Assembly: GCA_023548195.1 (NCBI GenBank)
Contig: JAJHZJ010000575.1
Location: 3,287,859 to 3,351,858, forward strand
Source: Bettongia penicillata ogilbyi
Taxonomy: Eukaryota; Chordata; Mammalia; Diprotodontia; Potoroidae
Direction of reading: 5' to 3'
DNA length: 64,000 nt
Positions 13,481 to 26,268 of this stretch are shown piece after piece; within the stretch, counting starts at the first letter, position 1, and each line of letters opens with the position of its first letter. The position numbers were made by a program, and so were the translations under genes. The notes beneath the pieces are model-generated. The model was given only the letters and a program-made list of their open reading frames with translations, was not told the origin of the DNA and did not search any database.

Positions 13481-13654
13481 AGTCTCCAGCATTGCCTGGC
13501 TGGTTCACTATGTGGGGTGACGATCACTGGGATTTCACTCCCCTAGCAATGCACTTCTGAGCCCCAACCTTGCCCTCGATTTAGGGTGTCCCCAAAGTCT
13601 TACTGTAATTTAAGCTTAATATGGCCCTGGGGCTTTGAGGACCCCCTACATGTA

Positions 13655-13915
13655 GAGCTAGGAAGAAGCAGTGGGTTCATCTGGCCCAATCCCTTACTTT
13701 TACAGATGAGGAAATGGAGACTTGACATGTGTAAGACAGGAGCAGTGGGGTACAATAGAACAGACCCCTGGCTCTGGAAACAGAGGACCTGGGTTTGAAT
13801 CCCACCCTTGATCCCAACTACCTTTGTAACCTGGATGAATCTCTTAGTTTCCTCACTGGGAAAAGGAAGAGATTGGACAAGTGGCCTTTGGGATCCTGTG
13901 ATTTTCTGGTCGAGA
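13655..13915 (+). mobile_element. Two CORE-SINE pieces, antisense then sense
   Basis: Positions 13655-13740 hold a reversed core ('ttttacagatgaggaaatgg'); 13740-13915 hold a forward copy with 'gggtttgaatcccacccttg' and 'cttagtttcctcactgggaa'. Confidence 0.65.
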
Positions 13916-14309
13916 TGCTGAGCCTGGCTTTGCACGTGGGGGCCCTGGATTCCAAGGCCAGCCCTCATCCGCTGCACTCCAGTCAAATGTAGAAAACAAG
14001 AATAATGATTAGAATTCACACATACTGCATCCACAGCCCTTGAGGCAGAGGGGCATAGCCTGAACCTGGGGTTCATCCTGCCACCGCCTCCTCCTGGCTG
14101 GGTGACCCTGGATAATACTTCTCAGTGCCTTGGAAAGGACATTTCTACACACATTCTACAGATGAAATCCCATCTCCTGATCAAAAACACTTTCCTTACA
14201 ACCACTCTGGGCGATCAGTAGCACAAGACAGATCCCATTTTCCAGATGAGGGATGGCTTACCAGAAAAGTGCTAACTGAGGTCCCTGAGAGGTGGATTAG
14301 AATGTGAGA

Positions 14310-14400
14310 TCCTTGAGGGTAGGGACCGTCTTACTCTTTCTTTGCATGCCCAGAGTCTGGCACAGAGGAAACACTTAACTAGTGCTTGCTAATTGACTGA
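14310..14400 (+). mobile_element. L2 3' end
   Basis: 'ccttgagggtagggaccgtc' and 'cagagtctggcacagaggaa' then 'ttaactagtgcttgctaatt'. Confidence 0.7.
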
Positions 14401-15049
14401 CTAACCAACTGTAGCAACTTGTCCATATGGAGTCAATGAAGGCTAGAATAATGTCATTTGTCCATGACATCCTCCCTTTGGCCCACTGCCTTCCCTGTGT
14501 AACAGTAGCTTCAGTCAACATGGGTCCCCAGGAAAGGCTAGGATGCTTGGAAAACCAAAATGAGGCAAGAAGACACCATTCCCTCTGCAGTGATGACCAA
14601 TGGCCGCCATGCTGGTCCTGTCCCTTTGTCCTTTCTTTAAGCCACTAAGTGGAAAGGAAGGAGCTGGGTGCAAACATCAGGGGCAGGATACCCAAGGATG
14701 GCCTCTCTCAGGAAAGGAAGAGAGAATGAAGATAGAAATTTCCTCTTAGTGGTACCTAAGCCCCTTGAGGGCAAGACCTGAACCTAGAACGTTGAAGGGC
14801 TTAATAAATGATTATTGCCTGAGGGCCTGTTCTAGGAAGTTAAAGATGTCTATAAAGTAAACTCCTCAGGCAGGGACCACCTCAGTTTTGCTTTTGAGCT
14901 TCAGGGTAATTGGTGTTGCTTCCTTCCCATTCCCTAATAAAATGTGTGTCTTAAAGGGCAGAGACTGATTCATTTGTGTTGGCAGCATCTTGCACGCATA
15001 AAAACTTGGTATATCTTTGTTGATTTAAGTTGCATTGTCTTGGATTAAG

Positions 15050-15200
15050 AGTGGGACAAAGTGTGATATAGGGAGTCAGAGGATCTGAGTTCTTGACTCC
15101 ACTACTAACTACCTGGGTGTCCTTGGCTCTGTGCCTGACCGATGATCCTAAGAATGCTGAATCTCAGATTTGAACCCAATACTTAAGTCTCTATCAACAT
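15050..15200 (+). mobile_element. SINE fragment
   Basis: 'gagtcagaggatctgagttc' and 'ctactaactacctgggtgtc' in SINE order; it runs into a GA repeat. Confidence 0.5.
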
Positions 15201-15214
15201 CCTTATTAAATAAA

Positions 15215-15316
15215 TGTGTGTGTGAGAGACAGAGAGACAGAGGGAGACAGAGAGACAGAGAAACAGACAGAAAGACAGAGAGACCGAGAGAGATAGAGAA
15301 AGAGAGAGAAAGAGAT
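15215..15316 (+). repeat. TG then GAGACA-rich repeat
   Basis: Short (TG)n followed by GAGACAGA units; both long open frames over it come from the repeat. Confidence 0.95.
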
Positions 15317-15559
15317 GTGGAAGCCATAAGACAAAGGTTTAACAAGATCTTACATCTGATCTCTTATTATGAGGGAAGATAATGGAAATGGTATCAGACA
15401 ATCTCATCCATGCCCCATGCTACCTTCTTCAAACCTCTGGTTAATTTAAAAAATTAAAAAAAAATTCATTAGATATTTTTATTTGCAAAAAGTCTATACA
15501 TCAGAGCCTTGAAGCTATTCTAATAGAGTAGAAGCTCCTTGAAGGCAGGAACAATTCCA

Positions 15560-16140
15560 TTTACATCCTATATAAATGCCTCTGGCATTTCAGGCTCCTC
15601 CCAGCCTCCTCCTTTCTCCCTTTCTAGGTTTTTTAACTCATTACCCCTGTCCCAGTCCACTACCCTACCCTCTAGCCAGAGGGGCTTATCTCCATTCTTA
15701 TGAACAATACTTCACCCCTATCTTTGACCTGATGTCCTCCAAGCTTGGAATGCTCTCCCTCCTCTCTGCCTCTTAGAATCTCTGGTCTTCTTCAAGACTC
15801 AGCTTCCCCCACCCCCCACCTTCTGCAGGAAACCTTACCTGGCCCCCTTCCCCTCCTCCCAAGGCTGTGAGTACTTTCCCTCTAAGGCCATAGCTTTGCA
15901 GGGATTATGTACACACTCATATATTAAGTTCATGCTGTCTCCACCATTAGAATCTAAGTTCCTTTGTGGACAGAGACTAATTTCACCTTTTTCTTTGTAT
16001 CTCCAGGACTTGCAGGACCCGGAACATAGCAGACATCTCAATGCCTGTTAATTGTTGATTTTATCTTTGAATTCCCAGAACCAACCACAGTCCTTAGGAT
16101 GCAGTAAGTGCTTAATAAATGTTGGTTGAATTGGATTTGT
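15560..16140 (+). mobile_element. L2 LINE 3' region, longest in window
   Basis: Includes 'cttcttcaagactcagcttc', 'ctgcaggaaaccttacctgg' and two tail-like ends, the last 'taagtgcttaataaatgttg'. Probably one L2 3' region with an internal duplication or two adjacent ends. Confidence 0.8.
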
Positions 16141-16244
16141 AGAAGCAGCAAAGCATAGAATTCAAATGATGCACAGTTTATGCTTTTTTTGGGGAGGAGA
16201 ATGCACCAAAATGAACTTTGCCTGTTTTTTTTCCAGTTGTCTAT

Positions 16245-16510
16245 TACATCCTACTTCCTACTTCTATATTTCTATAAGGGCTGTTCTGGGATGCTCTCCC
16301 TTGGCCTCATGGAATGCCTAGGTTCTTTCCAGACACAGCTCATGCCCATGCTCCTAAACAAGGCCCTTCCTATATACCCCTCTTCTCTCACCCCTAGGTG
16401 AAATAGCTTTGCCCAAACATCTTCACCTTAGGATCATGTAAGATTACTAAGAAAGGAGGCTGCTTGGTTTTTGTCTTGTCTCCCCTTCCAGCCCTTAGTA
16501 CATAGTAAAA
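16245..16510 (+). mobile_element. L2 LINE 3' fragment
   Basis: 'ttctttccagacacagctca' and 'ttgtctccccttccagccct' then 'tagtacatagtaaaatgct'. Confidence 0.6.
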
Positions 16511-16749
16511 TGCTAAAAAATGCTGTTGATTTGAATGGACTTAATATTATTCCCTGAGGCCAGTACTGGGGCTTAGTATCATGAGGAGGCAGAGATAGTC
16601 TGGTGGGTGCTAGAAGAGAGTCATGCAGATGATGGAGTTCTCAAAGTCTCCCCATGACAATCTCTTGTCATAGCAAGTAATGGGAGTAATTTTCTCATCC
16701 TAGGTAAACTGAGGTATGAGACAGTTTAATTTTCTAGAGGTTTTCTCTG

Positions 16750-16922
16750 GAAGGGATTTTCAAAGCCATCAGTTTGTACCCCTTCATTTTATAGATGAGG
16801 GAAAAGAGAAGTTCAAAGGCTTTCCCAGGGACATAAAACTAGAAAGTGTCTGAGGTGGGTTCCGAACCTAGTCTTCCAGATTCTAAGTCCATAATTCTAT
16901 CCACTATTCCACGCAGCCTCTG
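16750..16922 (-). mobile_element. CORE-SINE, antisense
   Basis: 'ccttcattttatagatgagg', 'ggttccgaacctagtcttcc' and 'ctatccactattccacgcag', the reversed SINE through its tRNA-like head. Confidence 0.75.
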
Positions 16923-18299
16923 TTGGTTGGTTTTCTATTAGGAATAGGAAACGAACAGCCCTTTGCTTTGTCCTGGTTATCATCACTGTGGTTAATTAAG
17001 GAATATTTCTGAGAATGGTAGTCTGCCAACATCTAAGGCACCTAATGAACCCCAGGAGTGGTATTTACATTGGCCTCAATGCCATAGAATGTGGAGAGCA
17101 GGAAAACAAGGCAAACAGAACAATGCTTATATCATGAGATTAGATCAATGGACCTGGAACTAGAGGATTTCCACCATTAAATAAAGATTCCCCGGAGGAG
17201 GAGAATGTAGAGAATAGAATCCATTTGTAATCCCTTGGATATTTGGTTCCATTTAGGCAATGCTGTACTTCTATACAGAGAAACAATTCCAGTTTGGACA
17301 GACCTATAAACTCTCTTCTCCTCTTGCCCCTTTCTCTATCATTTCAGTGGACTGTGGGCCCAGTTGAGCTGGTGGCAAAAAGAAGAAAAGCCTTCATTTG
17401 GGTTTCCTAGGTCTCACAAAATGAAGGTCTCAGGGTTCCAATCTCCCAAGAGAATTCTTTGTATCTCAGACAAACTATTTTACTCTCAAACATCAATCAT
17501 GAAATTGAGGTCAACCTTGTGTCACACAAAGGCAGTTCCTTCTCTTTCCCTAATAGAAACTGAAGAATTGTGTGAGGGATTATTTGCACAGTTTGGACAC
17601 CAACTATTGGGTGCTGAAGTTTGCCATCCTTTGGTGTGGCTCATTCCTGTGGAGTGTGCTCCCTCTCTCCTGGGCCAATGGTAGGACCAGTTTATGCAGC
17701 TCTAAAGGGGCAGCATTGGGAGATCCTGAATAAGGGTGCAAAGGCCTACAAGATTTGGCACCAGCCCTGTGCTCACAAAGGAGCCCTGCTCCTCCCCCTC
17801 CCCAAGCATCATTGTATACATCTGTGGCTTGCCTCATGGCTACCACAGAGGACTCTTTTGGGTCTGGCCTCTTAACAACTTTGAACAGTCCATGATTGGG
17901 GAGAAAGACTCTTTGACCTGTCTAGTTTCTTCACCTATCATTTCACCTATCAATTATCACATCACCTACTGCTTCCATCTGCCCAGTTGGCCATCACTTT
18001 CACCCATCTGTTCTAGCCAGTCCAAGCGGCTCCTTTCCTCTCTCCACTTTCCACAAAGTATGGGTTCCATGGGCTAGATTTGGATCTTTTGGATAAAGTG
18101 GCCCACCCGTTGCCCAGATTCAGCTCAGCTCATGCCAGCCTCACATGCAGCCAGAGTCTCATAGCGCTTCTTCCAGGGCCAGGGAAGGTGAGGGAAGTGA
18201 GTGCTTGGGATGGGAGAGGAAGCTTATGGAGACAGTGGGCCAGCATGTCTCTGCAGGAATGAGAGCAGCAAAGTTGGGGTGGGAATAAGGTAGGAAATC

Positions 18300-18575
18300 A
18301 GCCAAAAGGATAAAGGAAAAAAGAGAAATCAGCCTAAAATAAATGAAGAAAATGTAAAGAAAAGGGGAAATGGGAAAAAAAAGATGACTGAAGAATCAGA
18401 GGAGGGAAGGGAGGAAAGCCAGTTTCTTAGGGGTGCAAAGGTAGAAAAATTAAAGAAATAATTAGGGAAGGAAGGGATTGGTAACAAAGAATTGGAAAGG
18501 AGGGAGGAAGGAGGATAGGGGAGAAAGGAAAATGAAGAGAAAGGGTTTAAATGAAAAACCAAGGGAAACAAAGAA
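18300..18575 (-). promoter_or_regulatory. Pyrimidine-rich intron directly after the microexon
   Basis: On the transcript strand, about 250 nt rich in CTTTC, CCTCC and TTTTC follow the weak donor of the 27 bp microexon. Polypyrimidine tracts bind PTB-type regulators known to act on neuronal microexons. The tract is real; its regulatory role is inference. Confidence 0.5.
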
Positions 18576-18578
18576 TAC

Positions 18579-18605
18579 CTAGGCATGTCCGCATCAAGAA
18601 ACTGC
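18579..18605 (-). CDS. KIF1A: KIF1A 27 bp microexon (QFLDADMPR)
   Basis: 27 bp, phase 2/2. The acceptor ends gtttccgcag and the donor GTATTC is weak. Inserts QFLDADMPR between ...SQDDR and TFYQF without changing frame, exactly nine residues. Some mammalian KIF1A isoforms have, as I recall, a nearly identical QFLDSD-type insert at this point, which supports it as a real alternative microexon. About 250 nt of pyrimidine-rich intron follow it in the transcript. Confidence 0.85.
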
Positions 18606-19039
18606 CTGCGGAAACACAAAACATTATATGGTTAGTGTGGGTTCAAATGATCGGCGGCGGGACAAGCAGGGGCAGCGACCTGCAGGGTAGTCAGGAAGGC
18701 ACATTGGAGACGAGATTGCCCCCCAACCCCAGGCTCATCCCAAGCTGGAGCAGAGCACAGCCAAGCCTTGGGCCCCCTCAGCAAGGAGGCCATGGCAAAG
18801 AAAGGTGAGCAGAGCCTTAGGATATCTGGGCTGGCAGGAAGGAGCTACATAGCACAATGCAAGCTGAACAGCCCTAGAGTGGGAAAAAGACCTGGGACCC
18901 ACCTGGGTCTCTTGTTAGAATAAGTCTCCAGGAGAATGTGAACCCTGTTCTCCCCCCAGGCCTTGATTTCCCCTGAGGCAGTCTGATCTCAGAGTGCAGC
19001 TTGGTGAGTTTGGGGAGAATCATAAAACCTTAGGCTTGA

Positions 19040-19290
19040 AAGAAACCAAGGAGGTCAGGTCCAAACAGTTTCTGAGCAGGAATTGCCTAGACAATTTCCC
19101 CAAGTGGTCCAGTCCTGACTTGAGGGTCTGTACTGTTGGGAAAAGTTGCTATCTACTGAGGCAGATAACCTTAGATATCTACCATTGGACAACTCTGGTT
19201 ATTAGCAACCTTGAGTTTGCATTGCGCTGAATTCCATCCCTATAACTCAACTCTAGTCATAAGCTTGCTGCAGCAAGGAAGGTAGATGCT
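19040..19290 (-). mobile_element. CR1/L3-like LINE fragment, antisense
   Basis: Resembles the other antisense copies ('gtttctgagcaggaattgcc', 'gttgggaaaagttgctatct'), but diverged. Confidence 0.45.
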
Positions 19291-19797
19291 GGAATTCTAT
19301 TCATCCTGGAAAAACAAAATCTTGATAACCTGGGCAATGGCCTAACTGAGGTGGCACTGGCCAGCTCCAAGGGGTTTCATGATTGACAAAGGAATGTGTT
19401 TCATCTAAGACTTTCAAGATGGGAAAGGTCATGAAGGAGAAGTCAGTTCAATCTGGGTCCTGCCCATTGGGATGAATATCAGATGATGCGCAGAAGCCAA
19501 GCTGTGAGTTGAAGTCATTTGGGAAAAACAAGAGATTGATTCCATTTAAGCCTTATAACTCAGCTGTCCTCCCAACATCCTTGGTCTCATGGCTTCCACA
19601 AACAAGTCAGAAATTATGAAGCTCAGGAACCCAAACAATGAAGCCACAACCCAGCCTGGCACCAGACCAAAGGAGAGGAGGACTCTTCAACGGTCTGAAG
19701 AAATTTTTCTTTCCTGGGTCCTACCGAAAATCACTTTCCCTCTTCTTTCTACAAAAGACAATATGGTTCCTGCCTCTGTTCTTTCTGGCTTACTCAC

Positions 19798-19985
19798 AGG
19801 ATCATGAATTTCAAGTTGGAAGGGACCAGAGAGGCTCTTAAAGTGCAGTACCTGCATTTTATGGGTGAGGAAACTGAGCCAGAGGAAGGTTAGGTGACTT
19901 GCCCAGAGTCGAACCACCAGTGTCTGAGGAGGTGTTTGAATCTCTGTCTTCCTGACTGCAGATTCAGGAATGCAGAGTTTTACCT
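19798..19985 (-). mobile_element. CORE-SINE, antisense
   Basis: 'ggtgaggaaactgagccaga', 'ggtgacttgcccagagtcga' and 'tctgtcttcctgactgcaga'. Confidence 0.75.
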
Positions 19986-20019
19986 ATTATTCCTACAGTG
20001 CCTACCTTTACAGAATACA

Positions 20020-20101
20020 AATGTGTATGCATGTATGTATATGTATGATATATTACATACACAAAATGTATGTACATGTACATATGTGAATATGTATGTA
20101 G
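20020..20101 (+). repeat. ATGT/ACAT microsatellite
   Basis: Imperfect TATG units with an internal inverted part (catacac...gtatgtac). Confidence 0.9.
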
Positions 20102-21164
20102 TAGGACAGAGCATATTTCAAAGTCCAGTTCAGCTGGGAGAACAGTTACATATTTGTAGGTGATCTTGGTCCTTGAGAATATGAATAAATTCATTTCCCC
20201 ATAGCCTGACAGAGCTCTGGAATGTTGTCTATCCTGTCCCTCCTTCCTGGTACTTCTCTAAATTCAACAAACAGCTTGAGTTACGGCTGTATGGATGTTT
20301 ACTGGATTGAATTTAATTGAATTAATAGCTTAGGAAGAGTCATCCCCCTGAACACTGTTTGTGAGGAGTCAGACCCAGACCTGCAGTCTCCAGGTTCCAG
20401 TCTGGATCTCCCCGCCCTCATTACACTGTCCTGCCTCCCAGTAGCCCTTCTGGTCATTTTATTAGAAAATTGCAAGGGAGAACTCTCTTGATCACCAGAC
20501 GTTTGTATAAAGGAAGAATCACAAAGAGAATCTGAGTCAGTGTGAATTTAGGCATCTTGACAAAAAAAGGCAGAAAATAGAGAAAATATGGTTCTCTCAC
20601 TATTGGTTTTTCTGTTTTGTTACATGATAACAAGACATTAGGTTCTCATTCCTGTCAAAACTTCCCCAAGCTGCCGTGGTCTCTGCTGTGCACATGTAGT
20701 CCCCTTCCCCAAATGCCTCTTACGTGTTCTTACCCTAGGAGATGTTCTAGCTGTTAGCACCAATGAAGACTTCCTGGACCTCCTTTCCATCTATGCTGAG
20801 TCTTTTTTTAAAGTTTCCTACCCACCAAACCAAGTGTGGCTGCTTGAAGCTCTCTAACCATATACTATGTTCTAGAGCTTTGGGGTCACTTGGACAAATG
20901 AAAAATGACTTCGGGGTTCAACCCCACCTACCTCATTTTTCTGTAACACCAAAGAGATCTTTTATTCCAATTAACTAGAAAGGTTCAAATCTGGGCTGAG
21001 GCCAAGTACAGATGATAACAACTCCAAGGGAGAAATATTTGGGACATTAGGCAGGGTTCCATTAGCATGGACTTAAATGTTCATGTAACTAGAGCCTTTT
21101 GAATGACTTCTGATGTCCGTGTCTGCTTCTTGACTGTCTCACTTTCGTAGTTCCATTCCTGATT

Positions 21165-21215
21165 GATCAGCCAACAAACAATTATTAACTGCTTACTATG
21201 TGCCAGGCTTTCCAT
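21165..21215 (-). mobile_element. L2 3' end, antisense
   Basis: 'ttattaactgcttactatgt' then 'gccaggc', the reversed L2 tail. Confidence 0.6.
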
Positions 21216-21309
21216 CACCCTATGCTGACTCTCTATTCAAGGAATTCTTTCAGCAGACCTTTTGGTAAAGCAAAGGCTATATTCATAATTTAAATACTAC
21301 CCAAAGGTC

Positions 21310-21525
21310 CCTCCTCCAAATTATCCTTAGTCCAGATCACGTCACCCCATGCCCTGTGGTCAGTGCACACTCTCTCCTTCAAATTCTCATGCATATACTT
21401 GTACGTTTACATGTTGTATCCTCCCAATACAAGGTAAGTTCATTGAGGGCAGGAACCATTTTATTTTTGTCTCCGTGAGTGCCTGGCACGGTAGCAGGTA
21501 TGTTTAGCAAATGTCTGTTGATGGA
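21310..21525 (+). mobile_element. L2 3' end
   Basis: 'cattgagggcaggaaccatt' and 'gagtgcctggcacggtagca'. Confidence 0.7.
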
Positions 21526-22218
21526 TTGCTCAATCTGCCTCTCCATCCCCTCAACACTATACCTCCTTGATCAGCTCCCTTCCTCATGTCAACTGTAGCT
21601 GTTCATAACTGGTTCTCAGTGTATGGATAGAGATGAATATGAAAATTCCTCCTAATACAGACCATTATCACCAAGGATGATTGGAAATAACCGCAGAGCC
21701 AAGGCAACTAATTGGCATATGCCGTAGAATGGGCTGATCAGCTTTAAGTGTTAATAAAGGAGAGAGCCTGAACAGGTGTTGGACAGACAGGTAGCGCTGG
21801 ATTCGGGGCAGCAGGCTGTTAGTGTCCCATATCCTCCCTCCTCAACTCCGCCTCCTGTAATCCCCATCCCCTTTCAAAGCTCGGCACATACCACGTGCAT
21901 CCTGACTTCCCCACCTCCAAATCACATTGCATTTACTTTACATTTAAAAAAAAAAAAGTTCGTGTGTAAAAAGTTCCCCTATGCAGTGATCTCCTGCTGT
22001 ATCTTCAGGAAGGCAGACAACCTACACCTGCAGCCGTCCTCCGTCTGAAAGCAGTAGGAGACCATGGTAGCAAGGAGGCTGGTGGGGTGATCCCCTGTCA
22101 GGGAGGGTGGGGAGCATCCATGATGCATATGGTCTTCAATCACCTCCAATGACCAGGGATGCTATTCAGAGGGGGTTTAGAGATTGAGCAAAGAAAAGTA
22201 GATAGAGGGAAAACTCAC

Positions 22219-22324
22219 CGATCGTCCTGAGAGGGCTGGACGTAGCCCGAGGAAAGGATGTTGAGCGAGAGGATGTTGGGATCGATGAGAGATTCGTCTG
22301 TTTCCGGAGTGTTCCGGATCCGAC
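22219..22324 (-). CDS. KIF1A: KIF1A exon ([19 protein letters not shown] block)
   Basis: 106 bp, 2 bases + 34 codons + 2 bases. The acceptor ends gtatcctttag and the donor is gtgagt. Encodes [20 protein letters not shown], then [14 protein letters not shown] and CG of a split Arg. The CG can be completed by G from either the microexon at 18579-18605 or the exon at 5106-5220, so both splice choices give Arg. Confidence 0.96.
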
Positions 22325-22749
22325 CTAAAGGATACAATAGAAGCCCCGATAATCTTAGGGAAGGGTAGGCACAAGGTGATGGAGTCTTCACCCTCATTAC
22401 TGCTCTTGAGTAAACAAAAGAGATAGCATTTACCAACATCATTTCTAGAGATCTGAAATGACCCTTAGACAGATAACACATGTCATATGTTCTTGGGGTC
22501 CCTCTACGAATAGTGCTGAGCCAAAGTTTGTATTTAGAGTAAAAACTCTCTATCATCTGGGGATTGCCGCACTTTCGAATTTGTATTCCTAGCACTTAGA
22601 ACAGTAGGTACTTAATAAATGTCTGTAGTGTAGAACTGGATCCACCTCCCTTCAACCTCCTTGAGTACTGGAAGTGTGATTATAATTGCATTTTAAGAGT
22701 ACATAAAGGATTGCAGGAGTTTAAGTCATCACCAGGCCAAGGCTGCTGT

Positions 22750-22935
22750 AATCTAGTTGGAGGGAGGCACAGGACCCGAGTTCAAATCCTGACTCTAATA
22801 CTTACTACCTATGTGATGTTGGTCAAGTTGCCTACCCCCTCTGAGTCTGTTTCATTACTAGTGAAATGAAGTGTTGGACCAGATGCTCTCCAAGGTTCCT
22901 TTTAGCCCTAGATTTATGTTTCACCGATTCTGTGG
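22750..22935 (+). mobile_element. CORE-SINE (MIR-like)
   Basis: 'cgagttcaaatcctgactct' (B box), 'gatgttggtcaagttgccta', then 'gttccttttagccctagatt'. Confidence 0.75.
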
Positions 22936-23254
22936 TTGGTGACCAGGTAATAGACAATGTGTGTTCATTCCCACATCTCCAAACGTTTTACAGATATTTA
23001 CCTATGAATTCTTCGTGGAAAGGCATTATACTCACTTGTAACTGCATCTACATACATGTGTATAACTATAATTACTTGATTTTGTAGGCAGCGCAAACCT
23101 AACACAAATAAAGCAGGTAAAGGCAGGGGTGGGTTGGTACCATAATCCCATAAAATTCTTCACCTTATCCTGTCCTACTTCCAGGCATTTACATTGTATG
23201 AGATTGTTAGTTGGCTTCAATTTAAGAAAAAATAAAATTTAAAAAATCTGGAAT

Positions 23255-23400
23255 GGATCCAATTCAGTCCAATCCAACAAGCATTAATTGAATGCTTATT
23301 GTATTCCAGGCAGGTGCTTGAGATACAAAAACAAAACATGAATTTTTCTCTGTTCCCAAGGAGCTCACAGCATGAGGCAGGACACCTCATGTACACAGAT
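23255..23400 (-). mobile_element. L2 3' region, antisense
   Basis: 'ccaacaagcattaattgaat', 'caggcaggtgcttgagatac', 'ttcccaaggagctcacagca'. Confidence 0.65.
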
Positions 23401-23589
23401 AACCCAATAGACTTGTGATTTGAGGAGAGGAATCAGTAGAGGCTTCCTGCAGAGGGAGCACCTGACCTAATGCTGAAAGGAAGCCAAAGGCAAAGAGGGG
23501 GAATGAACTCAGGCCATGATGCTGTTACAGATCATTCTCTGCTTTACCAATGGATCTCCTGCAAGTATTCCGTTAGCAAGGAAATATCA

Positions 23590-23822
23590 TGGTATGCTGT
23601 GTGGAGGGTTGAACTGGAGCTAGAAAGAACCAGGTTTACATCCTGGCTCTGAAGCTAGCTGGGTGATCACAGTTCACCTTTCTGAGCCTCAGTTTAGCCT
23701 TCAGTAAAATGGGGATAATGATATGGATCGTACCTACCCTACAGAGCTATTCAGAGGCGCAAATGAAATAACAGACTTAAAGTATATAGCAACCTTTAGA
23801 CCAGTCTGCTATTATTATTTAA
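23590..23822 (+). mobile_element. CORE-SINE, near complete
   Basis: From a tRNA-like head to the 3' part: 'ggtttacatcctggctctga', 'cttcagtaaaatggggataa', ending at 'ctgctattattattt'. Confidence 0.75.
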
Positions 23823-23929
23823 ATTTCAACTATATTTAAATGTTTCTTCCCTGACTATTAGGCTCGTAGACAGAAAGGGAAGTGGGAAAGAGGATACTTA
23901 CATGGTAAGTACTTGGGCAATAATAATGA

Positions 23930-24195
23930 ACATTTAGGGAAAGAAATAAGCATTATGTGCTCAGTACTGTGCAGAGTGCTTTACGGACATGACCTCATTT
24001 GTCTTCACAACAACCTTGGAAGGGGGGTGCTATTATTATTCTTATTTTAAAGCTGAGGAAACGGAGGCAGGCAGAGATGAAGTGACTTGGTCAGGGTCAC
24101 ACAACAAGTAAGCATACAAGGCTAGATTTGCACCTAGGTTTTCCTGACTCCAGGCCCAGCATTCTATCCACCCAGGAGGAGCCCACCCTGTGATT
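23930..24195 (-). mobile_element. CORE-SINE, antisense, near complete
   Basis: 'agctgaggaaacggaggcag', 'tggtcagggtcacacaacaa', 'cctgactccaggcccagcat' ending at the reversed head 'tctatccaccc'. Confidence 0.75.
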
Positions 24196-24244
24196 TTTAA
24201 GGGTTATAGTCACTTTTTCCCCAACAATGCTGTGATTTAGGTAA

Positions 24245-24515
24245 TGCACCAGGGAAGTTATCTTTTTTTTTGTAGATGAGGAAACTGAGGCTCAGAGAAA
24301 GTAAATGATTCGTTCAGGTTGCTGAACTAGCTGTGTGACCCTAGGCAAGTCACAACCTCTATTTTCCTCAGTTTCTCATCTGTAAAATGAGGATACCTAC
24401 CTCCTTGATGTGCACTTAAAACCTTTCAGGGTTTTGTGAGGATCAAATGAGAGAATATTTCTAAAGCACATAGGACAGTGCTTGGCACATAGTAGGTGTG
24501 TATAAATGTCAAATT
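24245..24515 (+). mobile_element. Antisense SINE core joined to a sense SINE
   Basis: 24265-24310 is a reversed core ('gatgaggaaactgaggctca'); 24320-24515 is a sense SINE with 'ctgtgtgaccctaggcaagt', 'ctcatctgtaaaatgaggat' and 'ttggcacatagtaggtgtgt'. Confidence 0.75.
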
Positions 24516-24684
24516 CAGTATTTGAAATCAAGTCTCTTCCGACTCCAAGTCCATTTTATATCTACTATTCTATAAGAAATGTAAAGTGACAGTGCAAAAA
24601 TGGTGCTTATTTCATAAAAGCTTGACTTTTAACCTGAGTGGGATGCGTCCCTTGTGCACCCCATAGGAGAGGCGCTAATAGTTA

Positions 24685-25919
<1,235 letters not shown>

Positions 25920-25986
25920 CTGATGGAGCAAGAAAGTTCCAAGGCATGGCATCCCTCCCCGGTGATCCACAACAGCTGGAATGTAG
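25920..25986 (-). CDS. KIF1A: KIF1A exon ([20 protein letters not shown])
   Basis: 67 bp, 1 base + 22 codons. The acceptor ends tttcttccag and the donor is gtactt. Completes an Asp codon, then [20 protein letters not shown] followed by HQ. It is highly conserved in the family. Confidence 0.95.
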
Positions 25987-26051
25987 CTGGAAGAAAAGAG
26001 AGCATGGAACAATCTGTGTCACATTTCCACAAGCCATTGCCCAGAGGAGGA

Positions 26052-26150
26052 GAGGATTATAGATTTAGATCTGGAAGGGACCTCAGAGGCCATTCACTCC
26101 AACCCCTTTATTTTGCAGGTGAGTAAACTGAGTCCCAGAAAGGAGAACTT
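26052..26150 (-). mobile_element. SINE/MIR-like core, antisense
   Basis: 'ctggaagggacctcagaggc' and 'ggtgagtaaactgagtccca'. Confidence 0.6.
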
Positions 26151-26167
26151 ATTTGTCCTGATGTTTC

Positions 26168-26268
26168 ATTTATATATGTATATGTACATGTATATGCATA
26201 TACACACATATGTATATATGTATCTTATACATGTATGTACATATATTATATATGTATATAATAACAAC
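26168..26268 (+). repeat. TA/TG microsatellite
   Basis: Alternating 'atatatgtatatgtacatgt'-type units. Confidence 0.9.

Larger units (their letters stand above)
18606..22218 (-). other. KIF1A intron, 3.6 kb, upstream of microexon
   Basis: Holds a CR1/L3-like antisense piece (19040-19290), a SINE (19798-19985), an ATGT microsatellite, an antisense L2 end (21165-21215) and a plus-strand L2 (21310-21525). 20160-21150 and 21600-22200 look largely unique. Confidence 0.75.

Noticed and set aside
13600..14076. 158-codon minus-strand frame as possible gene or exon
   Set aside because: Crosses two SINE fragments; no splice-compatible boundaries and no family resemblance.
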